From an uncultured Clostridia bacterium (GTDB taxonomy: Bacteria > Bacillota > Clostridia > Oscillospirales > Ruminococcaceae): DNA of 41,935 nt. Below are positions 15,869-24,984 of this stretch, one piece after another. Numbering within the stretch: the stretch's first letter is position 1; the number at the start of each line of letters is the position of its first letter. The notes beneath the pieces were generated by a model that saw only the letters and a list, made by a program, of their open reading frames with translations, searched no databases and was not told the DNA's origin. The translations under genes and the position numbers were made by a program. Where the stretch lies: assembly GCA_947624575.1 (NCBI GenBank), contig CANQKY010000007.1, positions 1 to 41,935 of the forward strand, written 5' to 3'.

Positions 15869-16819
15869 TCACATCATTCCAAACTGCTCGAAAGCACTAC
15901 GGATTTTATTTAAAATAACGTCCATAACACCGTCAAAGCGCTGCAATTGCGAAAGGGCAAAAACCGCGACGCCGACCAGCGCAAGCAGCGCGCAAAGCAA
16001 CGCGACGGCGCGGCCTCTCTTTCTCGTCGTGTCCTCTTTGACCCGGACGACGACAGCCGTGGTATTGTCCACCCCGCCCTTGCTGAGCGCCTCTGCCACA
16101 AGCATTCTGCTGATTTTCTCAACCGATTCGCTACGGGCAAGCACGCCGACGATTTCTACATCGCTGAGCATATCGGTCAGGCCGTCGCTGCACAGCAGAT
16201 ATACGTCGCCTTTTTTGTAAGCTATCTGCTCAGAAACGTACGGGGAAAAGGTCGCTAAACCGACCGGCATCCCCCAATACTGTCTGATGACATGTCGCTG
16301 CGGATGTGTCTTGATCTCTTCTCGCCGTATTTTTCCCATTTCCAACAGATACTGCATCTGCGTATGATCCTGCGACAGTTGAAAAAGCTCGCCGTCTCTA
16401 TACAAATAGATGCGGCTATCACCCATATTCGCAACGCGCAACCCATCTCGCGCTGCAAAGAGTATCGCCACCGTCGATCCGGATCGATTTGACTTTTGCT
16501 TGGCCTGATTGAAAACTTTTTCACAGGCGTCTCTCAAAAACGCTTCAATACGACTCCTTTGGACAAACTCTTTTTTTCTTTTCAGGTATTCCGCGCATAG
16601 CTTGCATGACAACAGCGACGCCTCTTCGCCAGCGTCCTCTCCGCCCATGCCGTCGCATACCGCAAAAAGCGCGCAAGGCGACGCTTCGCATATGTAAAGC
16701 GCGCCGTGCTCACTCTCCTTAAGATCCATATATTTTCCGTTTATGCAAAAGTTGTCTTCATTGTTTTGTCGTTTATAACCCTTATCGCTGCAAGCCGCAG
16801 CTTGAAGTCTTACAGCCAT
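15869..16819 (-). CDS. PP2C-family Ser/Thr protein phosphatase with C-terminal TM helix
   Basis: The PP2C motifs occur in order: NNEDNF (residue about 20), FAVCDGMGGEDAGEEAS (about 53), SGSTVAI, ANMGDSRIYLYRDG, LLCSDGLTDML and GGVDNTTAVVV. The Asp residues that bind the two metals are all present. After the catalytic domain, an Arg/Lys stretch leads into a TM helix (VALLCALLALVGVAVFAL, about 275-295) and a short outer tail. The start at 16819 (MAVRLQ) is preferred because GGGAG lies eight bases upstream; ATG 16852 has no ribosome binding site. It lies between an FHA protein and EssC, so its likely targets are phosphothreonines read by the FHA proteins of this operon. It opposes the kinases at 19597, 24985 and 33564 (inference). 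Confidence 0.9.
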   Translation of the reverse strand: MAVRLQAAACSDKGYKRQNNEDNFCINGKYMDLKESEHGALYICEASPCALFAVCDGMGGEDAGEEASLLSCKLCAEYLKRKKEFVQRSRIEAFLRDACEKVFNQAKQKSNRSGSTVAILFAARDGLRVANMGDSRIYLYRDGELFQLSQDHTQMQYLLEMGKIRREEIKTHPQRHVIRQYWGMPVGLATFSPYVSEQIAYKKGDVYLLCSDGLTDMLSDVEIVGVLARSESVEKISRMLVAEALSKGGVDNTTAVVVRVKEDTTRKRGRAVALLCALLALVGVAVFALSQLQRFDGVMDVILNKIRSAFEQFGMM

Positions 16820-16881
16820 CACCGTTCTCCCGCCACAAATGTCGCTCCACATTCAGGCTTTGCATTGTGTTCTTTGCGAGC

Positions 16882-17844
16882 TCAGTTTCTTTGAATGATA
16901 TGAATCCTGATTATCGTGTCGCCAATATCAATGACGTCGCCGTCTTTCAAAGCCGCCCCCTGAACGACAGGTTCGCCGTTGAGCATCGTGTACCCTCCCG
17001 TCCTGTCTGCCGTCAGATTTTCGATCGTCAATTGCTCATCCTTTTTGGTGATTTGCAGATGCCGTCTTGAAACGTAATTGAAAGGAAGGCACAGATCACA
17101 GTCGTCTGCGCGACCGATTGTCATGGCGTCTAAGAAATAGATTCTCTGTGTCTGTTTTTTCCCTCCCGTGTCGATTTCTGCCTCCAGAACAGTCTTCGGC
17201 CTCCAGTGAGCAAGGATAACCGTGTCCTCCAGATTTGCGTTCGCAACCCCATGCTCTGTCTCCGAAAGCCCGACACTCATAACTTGCGGATTCTGCACAG
17301 CCTCATGGTGCTTAGCCGAACGATCAGACTGCGCTGACCGATGTTGATACGCATCTACTGTTATGTCAAGATCGCCTTCCTCCAGCTCAGGCACCAGCAT
17401 TTCGTCATTTGTCTTGTAAGCTGCCGCGCCATCCTGCCCAGCACTCTCCCGTACTTTGACTCTACTTCCATTGTCAAATGGCTTAACAACGGTCTCACTA
17501 TAATCGCTGTTTCTAATCTTTTTTCCTCCGTCATACGGCCCGCCAATGGTCTCTTCACCGTATGACTCACCCACAGTTTTTTCATTGCCATACGATTCGC
17601 CTATGGTCTTTTCATCGTTATAAGAAAGCTCCTCCGTTTTTTCATTCCAATTGACATTGACAGTTTTCTCTCCATTCATTCCCTTTAACTGAAAAGAATC
17701 TTGCGGCTTTTTTTCAAGAACGCTCTGTGCTTGATATGGTCTACGACGCACGCGGTTTTTCTTGAAAACGATGAACATCACGATTAGCCCTGCTATCAGT
17801 ATGCCGACAACGGCGGGCAAAACCCACTTGAGAACCTCGTTCAT
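16882..17844 (-). CDS. Membrane FHA protein with a tandem phospho-acceptor-like tail
   Basis: An N-terminal TM helix (about 7-28, LPAVVGILIAGLIVMFIVF) is followed by basic residues, placing the rest in the cytoplasm. Residues 58-105 contain five E-[KE]-T units: Thr 61, 70, 80, 90 and 99, mostly in the pattern NEKTVGESYG. Spacing is nine or ten residues. A C-terminal FHA domain follows (about 225-320: IGRADDCDLCL, VSRRHLQI, GGYTMLNGEP). Acidic residues before a Thr with a hydrophobic residue after it suit bacterial Hanks kinases, so the region looks like a multi-site phosphorylation tail. It is the first gene of the T7SS operon, with RBS GGGGGAAG and a promoter about 100 bases upstream. A scaffold joining kinase, phosphatase and EssC is the likeliest role (inference). 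Confidence 0.85.
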   Translation of the reverse strand: MNEVLKWVLPAVVGILIAGLIVMFIVFKKNRVRRRPYQAQSVLEKKPQDSFQLKGMNGEKTVNVNWNEKTEELSYNDEKTIGESYGNEKTVGESYGEETIGGPYDGGKKIRNSDYSETVVKPFDNGSRVKVRESAGQDGAAAYKTNDEMLVPELEEGDLDITVDAYQHRSAQSDRSAKHHEAVQNPQVMSVGLSETEHGVANANLEDTVILAHWRPKTVLEAEIDTGGKKQTQRIYFLDAMTIGRADDCDLCLPFNYVSRRHLQITKKDEQLTIENLTADRTGGYTMLNGEPVVQGAALKDGDVIDIGDTIIRIHIIQRN

Positions 17845-17946
17845 ACATTCTTCCCCCTGTACATTCCGCTTTCCCCTGACCTTTTCATCGTAGGAGCGTA
17901 TTCCTGCCTTCGGCTTTTTCTAAAACAAACAGCCCCTATTTGTTTT

Positions 17947-17975
17947 ATTATAACATGGTCTCCAAACATTGACAA
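17947..17975 (-). promoter_or_regulatory. Strong sigma-A promoter of the T7SS machinery operon
   Basis: On the minus strand, -35 TTGTCA (17975-17970), spacer of exactly 17, and consensus -10 TATAAT (17952-17947). TG stands one base upstream of the -10. Transcription would start near 17940, giving a leader of about 95 bases to the FHA gene at 17844. The following genes are packed with gaps under 100 bases down to 5578, consistent with a single transcript of about 12 kb. Confidence 0.75.
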
Positions 17976-18022
17976 CAACTTCTTGTAGATGTTAATTTTA
18001 TTGTACATATTGCAATTCAGGA

Positions 18023-18051
18023 TTGCGTTTTCATCTCGCGTCTGTTACAAT
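18023..18051 (+). promoter_or_regulatory. Probable promoter of the PP2C/giant-kinase unit
   Basis: -35 TTGCGT (18023-18028), a 17-base spacer and -10 TACAAT (18046-18051), with TG one base before the -10. The -35 is weak, which suggests an activator. It is back-to-back with the T7SS operon promoter, about 50 bases away, so a shared regulator could control both. Confidence 0.45.
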
Positions 18052-18492
18052 GTATTTGAGTTATGGATGCTACAACTGTCCGTAGACACGAAACATCTCA
18101 ATGCCTATCCGTTGAATGATGAGCGAAAGTCTCTAGGGGGCTGGATAGACCGACAGGTTTTTATTCACCCTTTTGTTCTCTCATCTTGTATCCTCTGCTT
18201 CCCTTTTCCGTGGATAAAATGACGCTCTGCCGTTTTGCTGTCTTTGTATTGTCCAAAACGCCCGTGCAATTAAACACAGCCTGCTGTGTATGAATAGGCA
18301 CGCAAGTGGTATTCTATCGCTTCCAACAATCGGCATTTTTACTGGCGAGCAACTTTGTGTCTTGGGTGGAACGCCGTGCGGTCTTGACGAAGCTGATCTT
18401 CGTTTCGTCCAGACTGTCCAAGACGCACCGTCGTATCTGTGTGCAAAAAACGATGTAAAAGGACTTCAAACGATATAAAGGGACGGTGAGTC

Positions 18493-19545
18493 ATGATGGA
18501 CGGAAACAAAGAAGCCTGCGTCTTCGCTACTCTACGCAGCAGCAAGGGCCGTGTGAGGCGAAACAACGAAGACGCATATTACTTTAACGGTGCCTTCCCC
18601 TCTCTGCAGAAAATGGACGTAGAAGCCTCGTTATCCGAAAAGTTCCCGCTTTGCGGGGCGCTTTTTGCGGTCTGTGACGGTATGGGCGGCATGCAAAACG
18701 GAGAACTGGCCTCCAATTTAGCTGCCTCTCGTATGCATAACCTTGTCGGCAAAATGAAAGGCCTTAATTTCCCAGACGCCCTGCACGAATGGGTCAGCGA
18801 GACCAGTCTCGCTGTGGCGCAAGCGGCATGCGGCGGAGGAAGCACGCTCGCGTTAGTCTACGTAGACGCTGGCTGTGTTCGGATCGCACACATCGGCGAC
18901 TCCCGAGTCTACCGGCTGCACGACGGCGCCCTCACGCTTTTGACGCGGGATCACTCCAAAGTTCAAATGCTGATCGACGTTGGGCTGTTGACACCAGAAC
19001 AGGCGCGCACCCATCCGCATCGTCATATGATCACACGTTATTTGGGCATGAATAATGAAGAGGAAACCAGAACCTGCTTGGCGTCCGTCGATCGCCCGAT
19101 GCCTGTTATGAATACAGATCGTTATCTGATTTGCAGCGATGGTGTGACTGATATGCTCGACGATGGGCAGATCGAAGCCTTAATGCTGGCAGCCAAAACG
19201 GCTGATGAGTGTGCCAATGCCGTTTATCATGCAGCACTCGAAGCAGGGGGAGAGGACAACACGACCCTTATTGTGCTGGAAATTTGCGCGCCCGATTTGG
19301 ATACTTTCACGTCTGATGCGTTCAATCGAGCCCAGAATGCGGAACGGTTAGACAGAACGGAGGCTCCAGAGTCGGCAAAAGAGCCGGAAGGCGGCCCGTC
19401 CTTCGGAACGCTGCGCATCGTGCATGAATATGATCTGCCCAATTCGGGGCACGGCAAGATCACCGTCACCGCGGAAGTGTCCGGCATCCAGAGGTCGTGC
19501 ATGAGCGAGCATCTGCGCATGGAGACACGTATCAGCAATCATTGA
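18493..19545 (+). CDS. PP2C-family Ser/Thr protein phosphatase
   Basis: The 350-residue cytoplasmic protein carries all PP2C motifs: RRNNEDAYYF, LFAVCDGMGGMQNGELAS, GGSTLALVYV, HIGDSRVYRLHDG, LICSDGVTDML and GGEDNTTLIVL. The catalytic domain ends near residue 260. The tail (about 265-350) has no TM helix and contains a small beta-rich end (GTLRIVHEYDLPNSGHGKITVTAEVSG). Among the phosphatases here it resembles the one at 35644 more than the one at 15869; the former shares HIGDSRVYRLHDG exactly. The gene is 51 bases upstream of the first giant kinase and on the same strand, so phosphatase and kinases form a cognate unit. The ribosome binding site is modest (GGTGA), with ATG at 18493 or the next codon. 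Confidence 0.9.
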   Translation: MMDGNKEACVFATLRSSKGRVRRNNEDAYYFNGAFPSLQKMDVEASLSEKFPLCGALFAVCDGMGGMQNGELASNLAASRMHNLVGKMKGLNFPDALHEWVSETSLAVAQAACGGGSTLALVYVDAGCVRIAHIGDSRVYRLHDGALTLLTRDHSKVQMLIDVGLLTPEQARTHPHRHMITRYLGMNNEEETRTCLASVDRPMPVMNTDRYLICSDGVTDMLDDGQIEALMLAAKTADECANAVYHAALEAGGEDNTTLIVLEICAPDLDTFTSDAFNRAQNAERLDRTEAPESAKEPEGGPSFGTLRIVHEYDLPNSGHGKITVTAEVSGIQRSCMSEHLRMETRISNH

Positions 19546-19596
19546 CACACAAAAGCTCGCGCTGGATGCAACTCATCAAAGAGAGAGGTTTTCCTT

Positions 19597-22500
19597 ATGC
19601 CGGACATCCACAGCTTTGAGCCTATCTGGGAAAATTGGGTCCTTGACGAGAAGATCGGGCAAGGTTCCTTTGGCGAAGTCTGGCGCGCGCACCGGCAGGA
19701 TCCGTATAGCTCCGTCGTCCATCAGGCCGCGATCAAGCACATCTCCATCCCGCGCGAAGACAGTGCTGACGAGGAAATGTTCTTTTCCAACAGGCAATCC
19801 CAGCAGCGCTATTACGACGCGCAGCTCTCCCGCCTGATCGTCGAGATTGAGACGATGATCCGCTTAAGCGGCCATACCAACATCGTCTCCTGCGAGGAGC
19901 ACAAGGTCGTTCCCAAGAAGGACGGCTCTGGATACGACCTATTCGTACGCATGGAACTGCTTACCAGCCTGCCCAGCTACATTCGCCGACAGGGTTGTCT
20001 GCCGGATCGGGCACAGGTGATCAAGCTCGGCACCGACATTGCCAGAGCATTGGAGGTACTACAAAAAAACCATCTCATCCACCGGGACATTAAGCCCGCG
20101 AATCTCTTCGTTAGCGCTTACGGCGATTTTAAGTTGGGCGACTTTGGCACGGCGCGCGTGCTGGAGGGCAACACGCACGCCTCCACACGCATTGGCACGC
20201 TCAACTATATGGCTCCGGAGGTCTACGCAGGCAAGACCCAATACGATCAAACGGTCGATATCTACTCCCTCGGCATCGTGCTCTACCGCTACACAAACGG
20301 TGGTTTTCTCCCCTTTGTCTCTGAGGAGTGTGCCGACGCCGAAGCGGCGCTGGTCAAGCGGATCATGGGTACTCCCTTGCCCCCGCCGGCTCAGGCGGAT
20401 TCGGCGCTGGCGAAGGTTATCCTCAAGGCATGCGCGTTCCGTCCCGAGGATCGCTATCAGACCGCGACAGCACTGCGCGAGGCGCTGGCGGAGGCCGTCA
20501 ATGAGCCTGTATCCGATGCGAATCAAATGGCGAGAGTCGTTAGCTCTGTTAAGGTTGATCTGCCGGCTGCGTCTTCATTCCAGCAATCCCGACCTACCGA
20601 AATGGCCTCCGCACAGGACGTTACCGTCCCCTTCGAGCCACGAGGCGCAGAATCCGTCAATCTGCCGTCGTCCGGGTCGAACCGGGAACCTTTGCTGGAG
20701 GCCTCTCAACGCGAAGCAGCTCGTAAGGGAGAGACTGCTCCGGCCAAAGAACGGGTTTTGTCCCATTCCTTCAGAAAGCGAGCGCTGGCTGTAGCGGCTG
20801 TTGCGGCCGTCGCTGCCGTCTGTCTCGGTGTCGCCGCATGGACGATGCACCCGCTGACGGAAGAACCCTCGTCCGACGCAGCGGCTATCGTGATGGCGTC
20901 GGTGGCACCCGTCGCAACCCCGTCGGCCACGGCGACTCCAGAACCTTCCCCTACCTCATCGCCCATTCCTACTTCGCCTCCTTTGCTGGAAAGGTCGAAG
21001 ATGGTGGCCGATTCCGACATTCTTTGGGATCAGGAATTCAATTTAGATCCGAACAACACAGTCATGGGTAGCGATATCCTTCGTACGTCCGTGCGCTCTA
21101 TTCGCTTTGTCGATGTACTTCCAAGCGAACCTGTGAATGCTTGGGACGTCTCGCAATCGCGCGACGGTTCCGTGCTGGCGTGGACGATTAAGAATGGTGA
21201 TCTGTACGACCTGATAATCGCCGGAGAGGGTGGCGTACGGCTCAACGAAGACAGCAGCCATCTTTTTCAAGGCTACACGAGTGTAATCAAGATTGATTTC
21301 GGTGGCTGCGTGGACACCTCGGGCGTGACGAACATGAGCTCGATGTTCAGCGAATGTCATGTGCTGACTGAGCTGGACGTAAGCGGATTTAATACGAGCA
21401 ACGTAACAGATATGTTCGCTATGTTCAACGAATGCTATGCGCTGAACACGCTGGATGTTTCCGGATTTGATACGAGCAAAGTAACCGATATCAGCGCGAT
21501 GTTCAGAGATTGTTATGCGTTGACCGCGCTGGACGTGAGCGGGTTCAATACGAGCAATGTGACGGACATACGCTGGATGTTCGGCGGATGTTATAAACTG
21601 ACCGCACTAAACGTTGCGGGATTTGATACGAGCAACGTAACCAATATGTGCGGGATGTTTAACGAATGCCAAGCTTTAAACACGCTGGACGTGAGCGGGT
21701 TCAATACGAGCAATGTGACAGACATGCGATGGATGTTCAACGAATGCTATGCGCTGAACACGCTGGATGTTTCCGGATTTGATACGAGCAAAGTAACCGA
21801 TATGAGCGGGATGTTCAACGAATGCTATGCGCTGAGCACGCTGGACGTGAGCGGGTTCAATACGAACAACGTAACAGACATGCACCAGATGTTTAGCGAT
21901 TGCAAAGCGCTGACCGCGCTGGACTTGAGTGGCTTTGACATGAGCAGCGTCACGAAATCGGAGGACATGCTCACAAACTGCCCGGCAGACATCACGGTGA
22001 ACGGAAAGAGCATGACCTCGGCGCAATGGCTGAACGGCGACGAAGCCGCAACGCTTCCGCATCCAAAAGCATTGATGGCGAGTGCAGAGCTACTGCTAGA
22101 AGAAGACCCGGCCACCATCGATGGCTTCACGTTCTCACATCTGCGCAGCAAGGTAAGCAGTGTCACCTTTAAAGACAGCGTTTCCGACGCGCCGGAAGAT
22201 GCGTGGGATGTCTCAGCAGACAAGGACGGCTCCGTGTTGGCGTGGGCGGTCAAAAACGGTAAGCTGTACGACCTAACGATCGCCGGAGAGGGCGGCATTC
22301 GCCTGAACGAGGACTGCAGCCAGCTCTTTCAAGACTATACGAGCATGACCAGTATCGACTTCGGAGGTTGCGTGGACACCTCGGGCGTGACGGACATGAG
22401 CTCGATGTTCAGCGGTTGCAAGGCGTTGACCACACTAAACGTAGGCAGGTTTGATACAAGCAACGTTACAAACAGGAGCTGGATGTTTAAGGCGCTGGCC

Positions 22501-24873
22501 CCGCTGAATTTGAGCGGATTTGATACAAGCAACGTGACGAACATGAGCGCAATGTTCCGATCGTGCGAATCGTTGACCACTCTAGACTTGAGTGGATTTG
22601 ACACAAGCAACGTGACGAACATGAGTGCGATGTTCAAATCGTGTGGATCGTTGACCACTCTAGACTTGAGTGGATTTGATACAAGCAACGTGACGGACAT
22701 GTGCGCGATGTTCCAATTGTGCGGATCGTTGACTACGCTAGACGTGAGCGGATTTGACACGAGCAGCGTAACTGACATGAGTGCGATGTTCGATTCGTGC
22801 CGATTATTGACCACGTTGGACGTGAACAGGTTTGATACGAGCAACGTGACAAACATGAGCCTCATGTTTAATTTTTGCGAATCATTGAAAATGATAGACG
22901 TGGGTGGATTTGACACAAGCAGCGTGACCGACATGTATGCAATGTTCCATTTCTGTGGATCGTTGACCACACTGGACGTGAGTGGTTTTAGTACGAGCAA
23001 CGTAGCGGACATGCGCAAGATGTTCAGCTATTGCAAAGCGCTGACCGCGCTGGACTTGAGTGGCTTTGACATGAGCAGCGTCACGGAATCGGAGGACATG
23101 CTCACAAACTGCCCAGCAGACATCACGGTGAACGGAAAGACCATGACCTCGACGCAATGGCTGAAAGCCGACGAAACCGTAGCCCTTCCGCATTCAAACG
23201 TGCTGATGGCAAGCGTGAACACGCTGTTGGAGGAAGATAACAGCACCAATGAGGATCTCTCTGTCTTCGGCAGCGAGCTTTCGCGCGACGAAATAGGCAG
23301 CATCATATTCAAGAACAACGTTTCTAGCGCGCCGGACGGCGCGTGGGACGTCTCAGCAGACAAGGATGGCTCCGTGTTGGCGTGGGTGGTCAAGAATGGA
23401 GATTTGTACGACCTGACGATCGCTGGAGAAGGCGGCGTGCGCCTCAACGAAGGTAGCGGCAGTCTTTTCCAAGGCTATATGAATGTAACCAAAATCGATT
23501 TCGGCGACTGCGTGGACACCTCGGGGGTGAGGGACATGAGCGCGATGTTCAGCGATTGTTATGCGCTGACCGCGCTGGATGTGAGCGGGTTCAATACGAG
23601 CAATGCGACGGACATGAGCGCGATGTTCAGCGATTGTTATGCGCTGACCGAACTGGACGTAAGCGGATTTGATACGTGCAACGTAACCAATATGAACTCG
23701 ATGTTCAGCTCATGTTATGAGCTGACCGAACTGGACGTAAGCAAATTTGATTCGAGCAATGCGACTGATTTGTCTCAGATGTTCATTGAGTGTGAATCAT
23801 TAACTACGCTGGACGTGAGCGGGTTCGACACGAATAATGTGACGGATATGGGAGGTATGTTCGGCCGCTGTATCAATCTGGCCGCGCTGGATGTGAGCGG
23901 ATTTGATACGAGCAATGTGACTGAGATGAACTACATGTTCGGCGAATGTTTTGCGTTGACCACGTTGGACGTGAGTGGATTTAAAACGGACAAAGTGACG
24001 AACATGGGTGCGATGTTCGAATTATGTACATCGTTGACAGCGCTGGACGTGAGTGGGTTTAATACGCGCAATGTGACGGAAATGGGCGAGATGTTCTATG
24101 GTTGTGAATCGTTGACCACACTGGACGTGAGTGGGTTTAATACGAACAATGTGACGGACATGAGTGCGATGTTTGAGTATTGTATGTCGTTGACAGCGCT
24201 GGACGTGAGTGGGTTTAATACGCGCAATGTGACGAACATGAGTGCGATGTTCGAATTATGTACATCGTTGACTGCGCTGGACGTAAGCGGGTTTAATACG
24301 AGCAAGGTATGGGACATGAGTGCGATGTTCAGCCGTTGCGAATCGTTGACCAAGCTGGACGTGAGCGGATTTGATACTAGTAAAGTGACGGACATGGGCT
24401 GGATGTTCTGCGGTTGCAAGGCATTGACCGCTCTAGACGTAAGCAGTTTTAATACACGCAATGTGACGGACATGCGTGCGATGTTCGAATTATGTACATC
24501 GTTGACAGCGCTGGACGTGAGCAGATTTGATACGAGTGAAGTGACGGACATGTGCTTGATGTTCAGCGGTTGCAAGGCATTGACCGAATTGAACGTGAGC
24601 GGTTTTAATACGAGCAATGCGAAAGACATGTGGAAGATGTTCAACGAATGCGAATCGTTGACTGCGCTGGACGTGAGCAGATTTGATACGAGTAAAGTGA
24701 CGGACATGAGCTTGATGTTTTGCGATTGCAAAGCGCTGACCGAGCTGGACTTGAGCAGCTTTGACATGAGCAGCGTCACGGAATCAGAGAACATGTTCTC
24801 AGACTGTCCGGCAGACATCACGGTAAACGGCAAGACCATGACCAAGGCGCAATGGAAAGACAGCATCAAATAG
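19597..24873 (+). CDS. Receptor-like Ser/Thr kinase with extracellular BspA (DUF285) repeats
   Basis: The 1758-residue protein begins with an active-looking Hanks kinase (about 15-290). It has the glycine loop IGQGSFGEVW, AIK with Lys 47, HRDIKPANLF (about 160), DFGTAR (about 181) and GTLNYMAPE (about 200). A Ser/Pro-rich linker leads to a TM helix at about 390-410, an Ala/Val-rich segment. The outside part has a Pro/Thr stalk and three blocks of 26-residue BspA-type repeats (9, 10 and 17 units). Each block is introduced by a GSVLAW...LYDLTIAGEGG module and closed by a CPADITVNGK cap. Nearly every repeat has one Cys in MFxxC. BspA repeats form solenoids that bind host or surface proteins, so ligand sensing or adhesion coupled to kinase output is the natural reading (inference). 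RBS AGAGAGG. It follows a PP2C gene. Confidence 0.9.
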   Translation: MPDIHSFEPIWENWVLDEKIGQGSFGEVWRAHRQDPYSSVVHQAAIKHISIPREDSADEEMFFSNRQSQQRYYDAQLSRLIVEIETMIRLSGHTNIVSCEEHKVVPKKDGSGYDLFVRMELLTSLPSYIRRQGCLPDRAQVIKLGTDIARALEVLQKNHLIHRDIKPANLFVSAYGDFKLGDFGTARVLEGNTHASTRIGTLNYMAPEVYAGKTQYDQTVDIYSLGIVLYRYTNGGFLPFVSEECADAEAALVKRIMGTPLPPPAQADSALAKVILKACAFRPEDRYQTATALREALAEAVNEPVSDANQMARVVSSVKVDLPAASSFQQSRPTEMASAQDVTVPFEPRGAESVNLPSSGSNREPLLEASQREAARKGETAPAKERVLSHSFRKRALAVAAVAAVAAVCLGVAAWTMHPLTEEPSSDAAAIVMASVAPVATPSATATPEPSPTSSPIPTSPPLLERSKMVADSDILWDQEFNLDPNNTVMGSDILRTSVRSIRFVDVLPSEPVNAWDVSQSRDGSVLAWTIKNGDLYDLIIAGEGGVRLNEDSSHLFQGYTSVIKIDFGGCVDTSGVTNMSSMFSECHVLTELDVSGFNTSNVTDMFAMFNECYALNTLDVSGFDTSKVTDISAMFRDCYALTALDVSGFNTSNVTDIRWMFGGCYKLTALNVAGFDTSNVTNMCGMFNECQALNTLDVSGFNTSNVTDMRWMFNECYALNTLDVSGFDTSKVTDMSGMFNECYALSTLDVSGFNTNNVTDMHQMFSDCKALTALDLSGFDMSSVTKSEDMLTNCPADITVNGKSMTSAQWLNGDEAATLPHPKALMASAELLLEEDPATIDGFTFSHLRSKVSSVTFKDSVSDAPEDAWDVSADKDGSVLAWAVKNGKLYDLTIAGEGGIRLNEDCSQLFQDYTSMTSIDFGGCVDTSGVTDMSSMFSGCKALTTLNVGRFDTSNVTNRSWMFKALAPLNLSGFDTSNVTNMSAMFRSCESLTTLDLSGFDTSNVTNMSAMFKSCGSLTTLDLSGFDTSNVTDMCAMFQLCGSLTTLDVSGFDTSSVTDMSAMFDSCRLLTTLDVNRFDTSNVTNMSLMFNFCESLKMIDVGGFDTSSVTDMYAMFHFCGSLTTLDVSGFSTSNVADMRKMFSYCKALTALDLSGFDMSSVTESEDMLTNCPADITVNGKTMTSTQWLKADETVALPHSNVLMASVNTLLEEDNSTNEDLSVFGSELSRDEIGSIIFKNNVSSAPDGAWDVSADKDGSVLAWVVKNGDLYDLTIAGEGGVRLNEGSGSLFQGYMNVTKIDFGDCVDTSGVRDMSAMFSDCYALTALDVSGFNTSNATDMSAMFSDCYALTELDVSGFDTCNVTNMNSMFSSCYELTELDVSKFDSSNATDLSQMFIECESLTTLDVSGFDTNNVTDMGGMFGRCINLAALDVSGFDTSNVTEMNYMFGECFALTTLDVSGFKTDKVTNMGAMFELCTSLTALDVSGFNTRNVTEMGEMFYGCESLTTLDVSGFNTNNVTDMSAMFEYCMSLTALDVSGFNTRNVTNMSAMFELCTSLTALDVSGFNTSKVWDMSAMFSRCESLTKLDVSGFDTSKVTDMGWMFCGCKALTALDVSSFNTRNVTDMRAMFELCTSLTALDVSRFDTSEVTDMCLMFSGCKALTELNVSGFNTSNAKDMWKMFNECESLTALDVSRFDTSKVTDMSLMFCDCKALTELDLSSFDMSSVTESENMFSDCPADITVNGKTMTKAQWKDSIK
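21309..24820 (+). repeat. BspA/DUF285 repeat arrays, 78-bp units (first giant kinase)
   Basis: About 36 in-frame units of 26 codons occur in three blocks (roughly 21309-21990, 22372-23120, 23513-24820). The unit consensus is TSNVTDMSxMFxxCxxLTxLDVSGF(D/N). One unit in the second block (near 22470-22510) is shortened and lacks the Cys. Units are diverged enough to rule out very recent amplification of the whole array. Some, such as the ELCTSLTALDVSGFN units in block 3, are nearly identical. Confidence 0.9.
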
Positions 24874-24984
24874 AAATCCTCCCGTTTCAAGCGCTTCACT
24901 GTCGTCCAGTAAACGCGGCTTTTCGCGTGCAAGCAGGCACTCAGTTGCCACACACCATCTGCCATCACAAAGGAGCTGATGCAC

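Larger units (their letters stand above)
17845..18492. other. Divergent control region between T7SS operon and phosphatase/kinase unit
   Basis: This 648-base region has no convincing gene. It holds a strong leftward promoter (17947-17975), a probable rightward promoter (18023-18051), a long rightward leader of about 430 bases before the ATG at 18493, and a small perfect inverted repeat, ACACAG-CCTG-CTGTGT (18274-18289). It is the natural place for LytTR or other regulator binding, though I could not identify a clear LytTR direct repeat. Confidence 0.6.

Noticed and set aside
18053-18480. Possible riboswitch in the long leader before the PP2C gene
   Set aside because: I could not match any known aptamer core, and no clear terminator or anti-terminator pair was seen.
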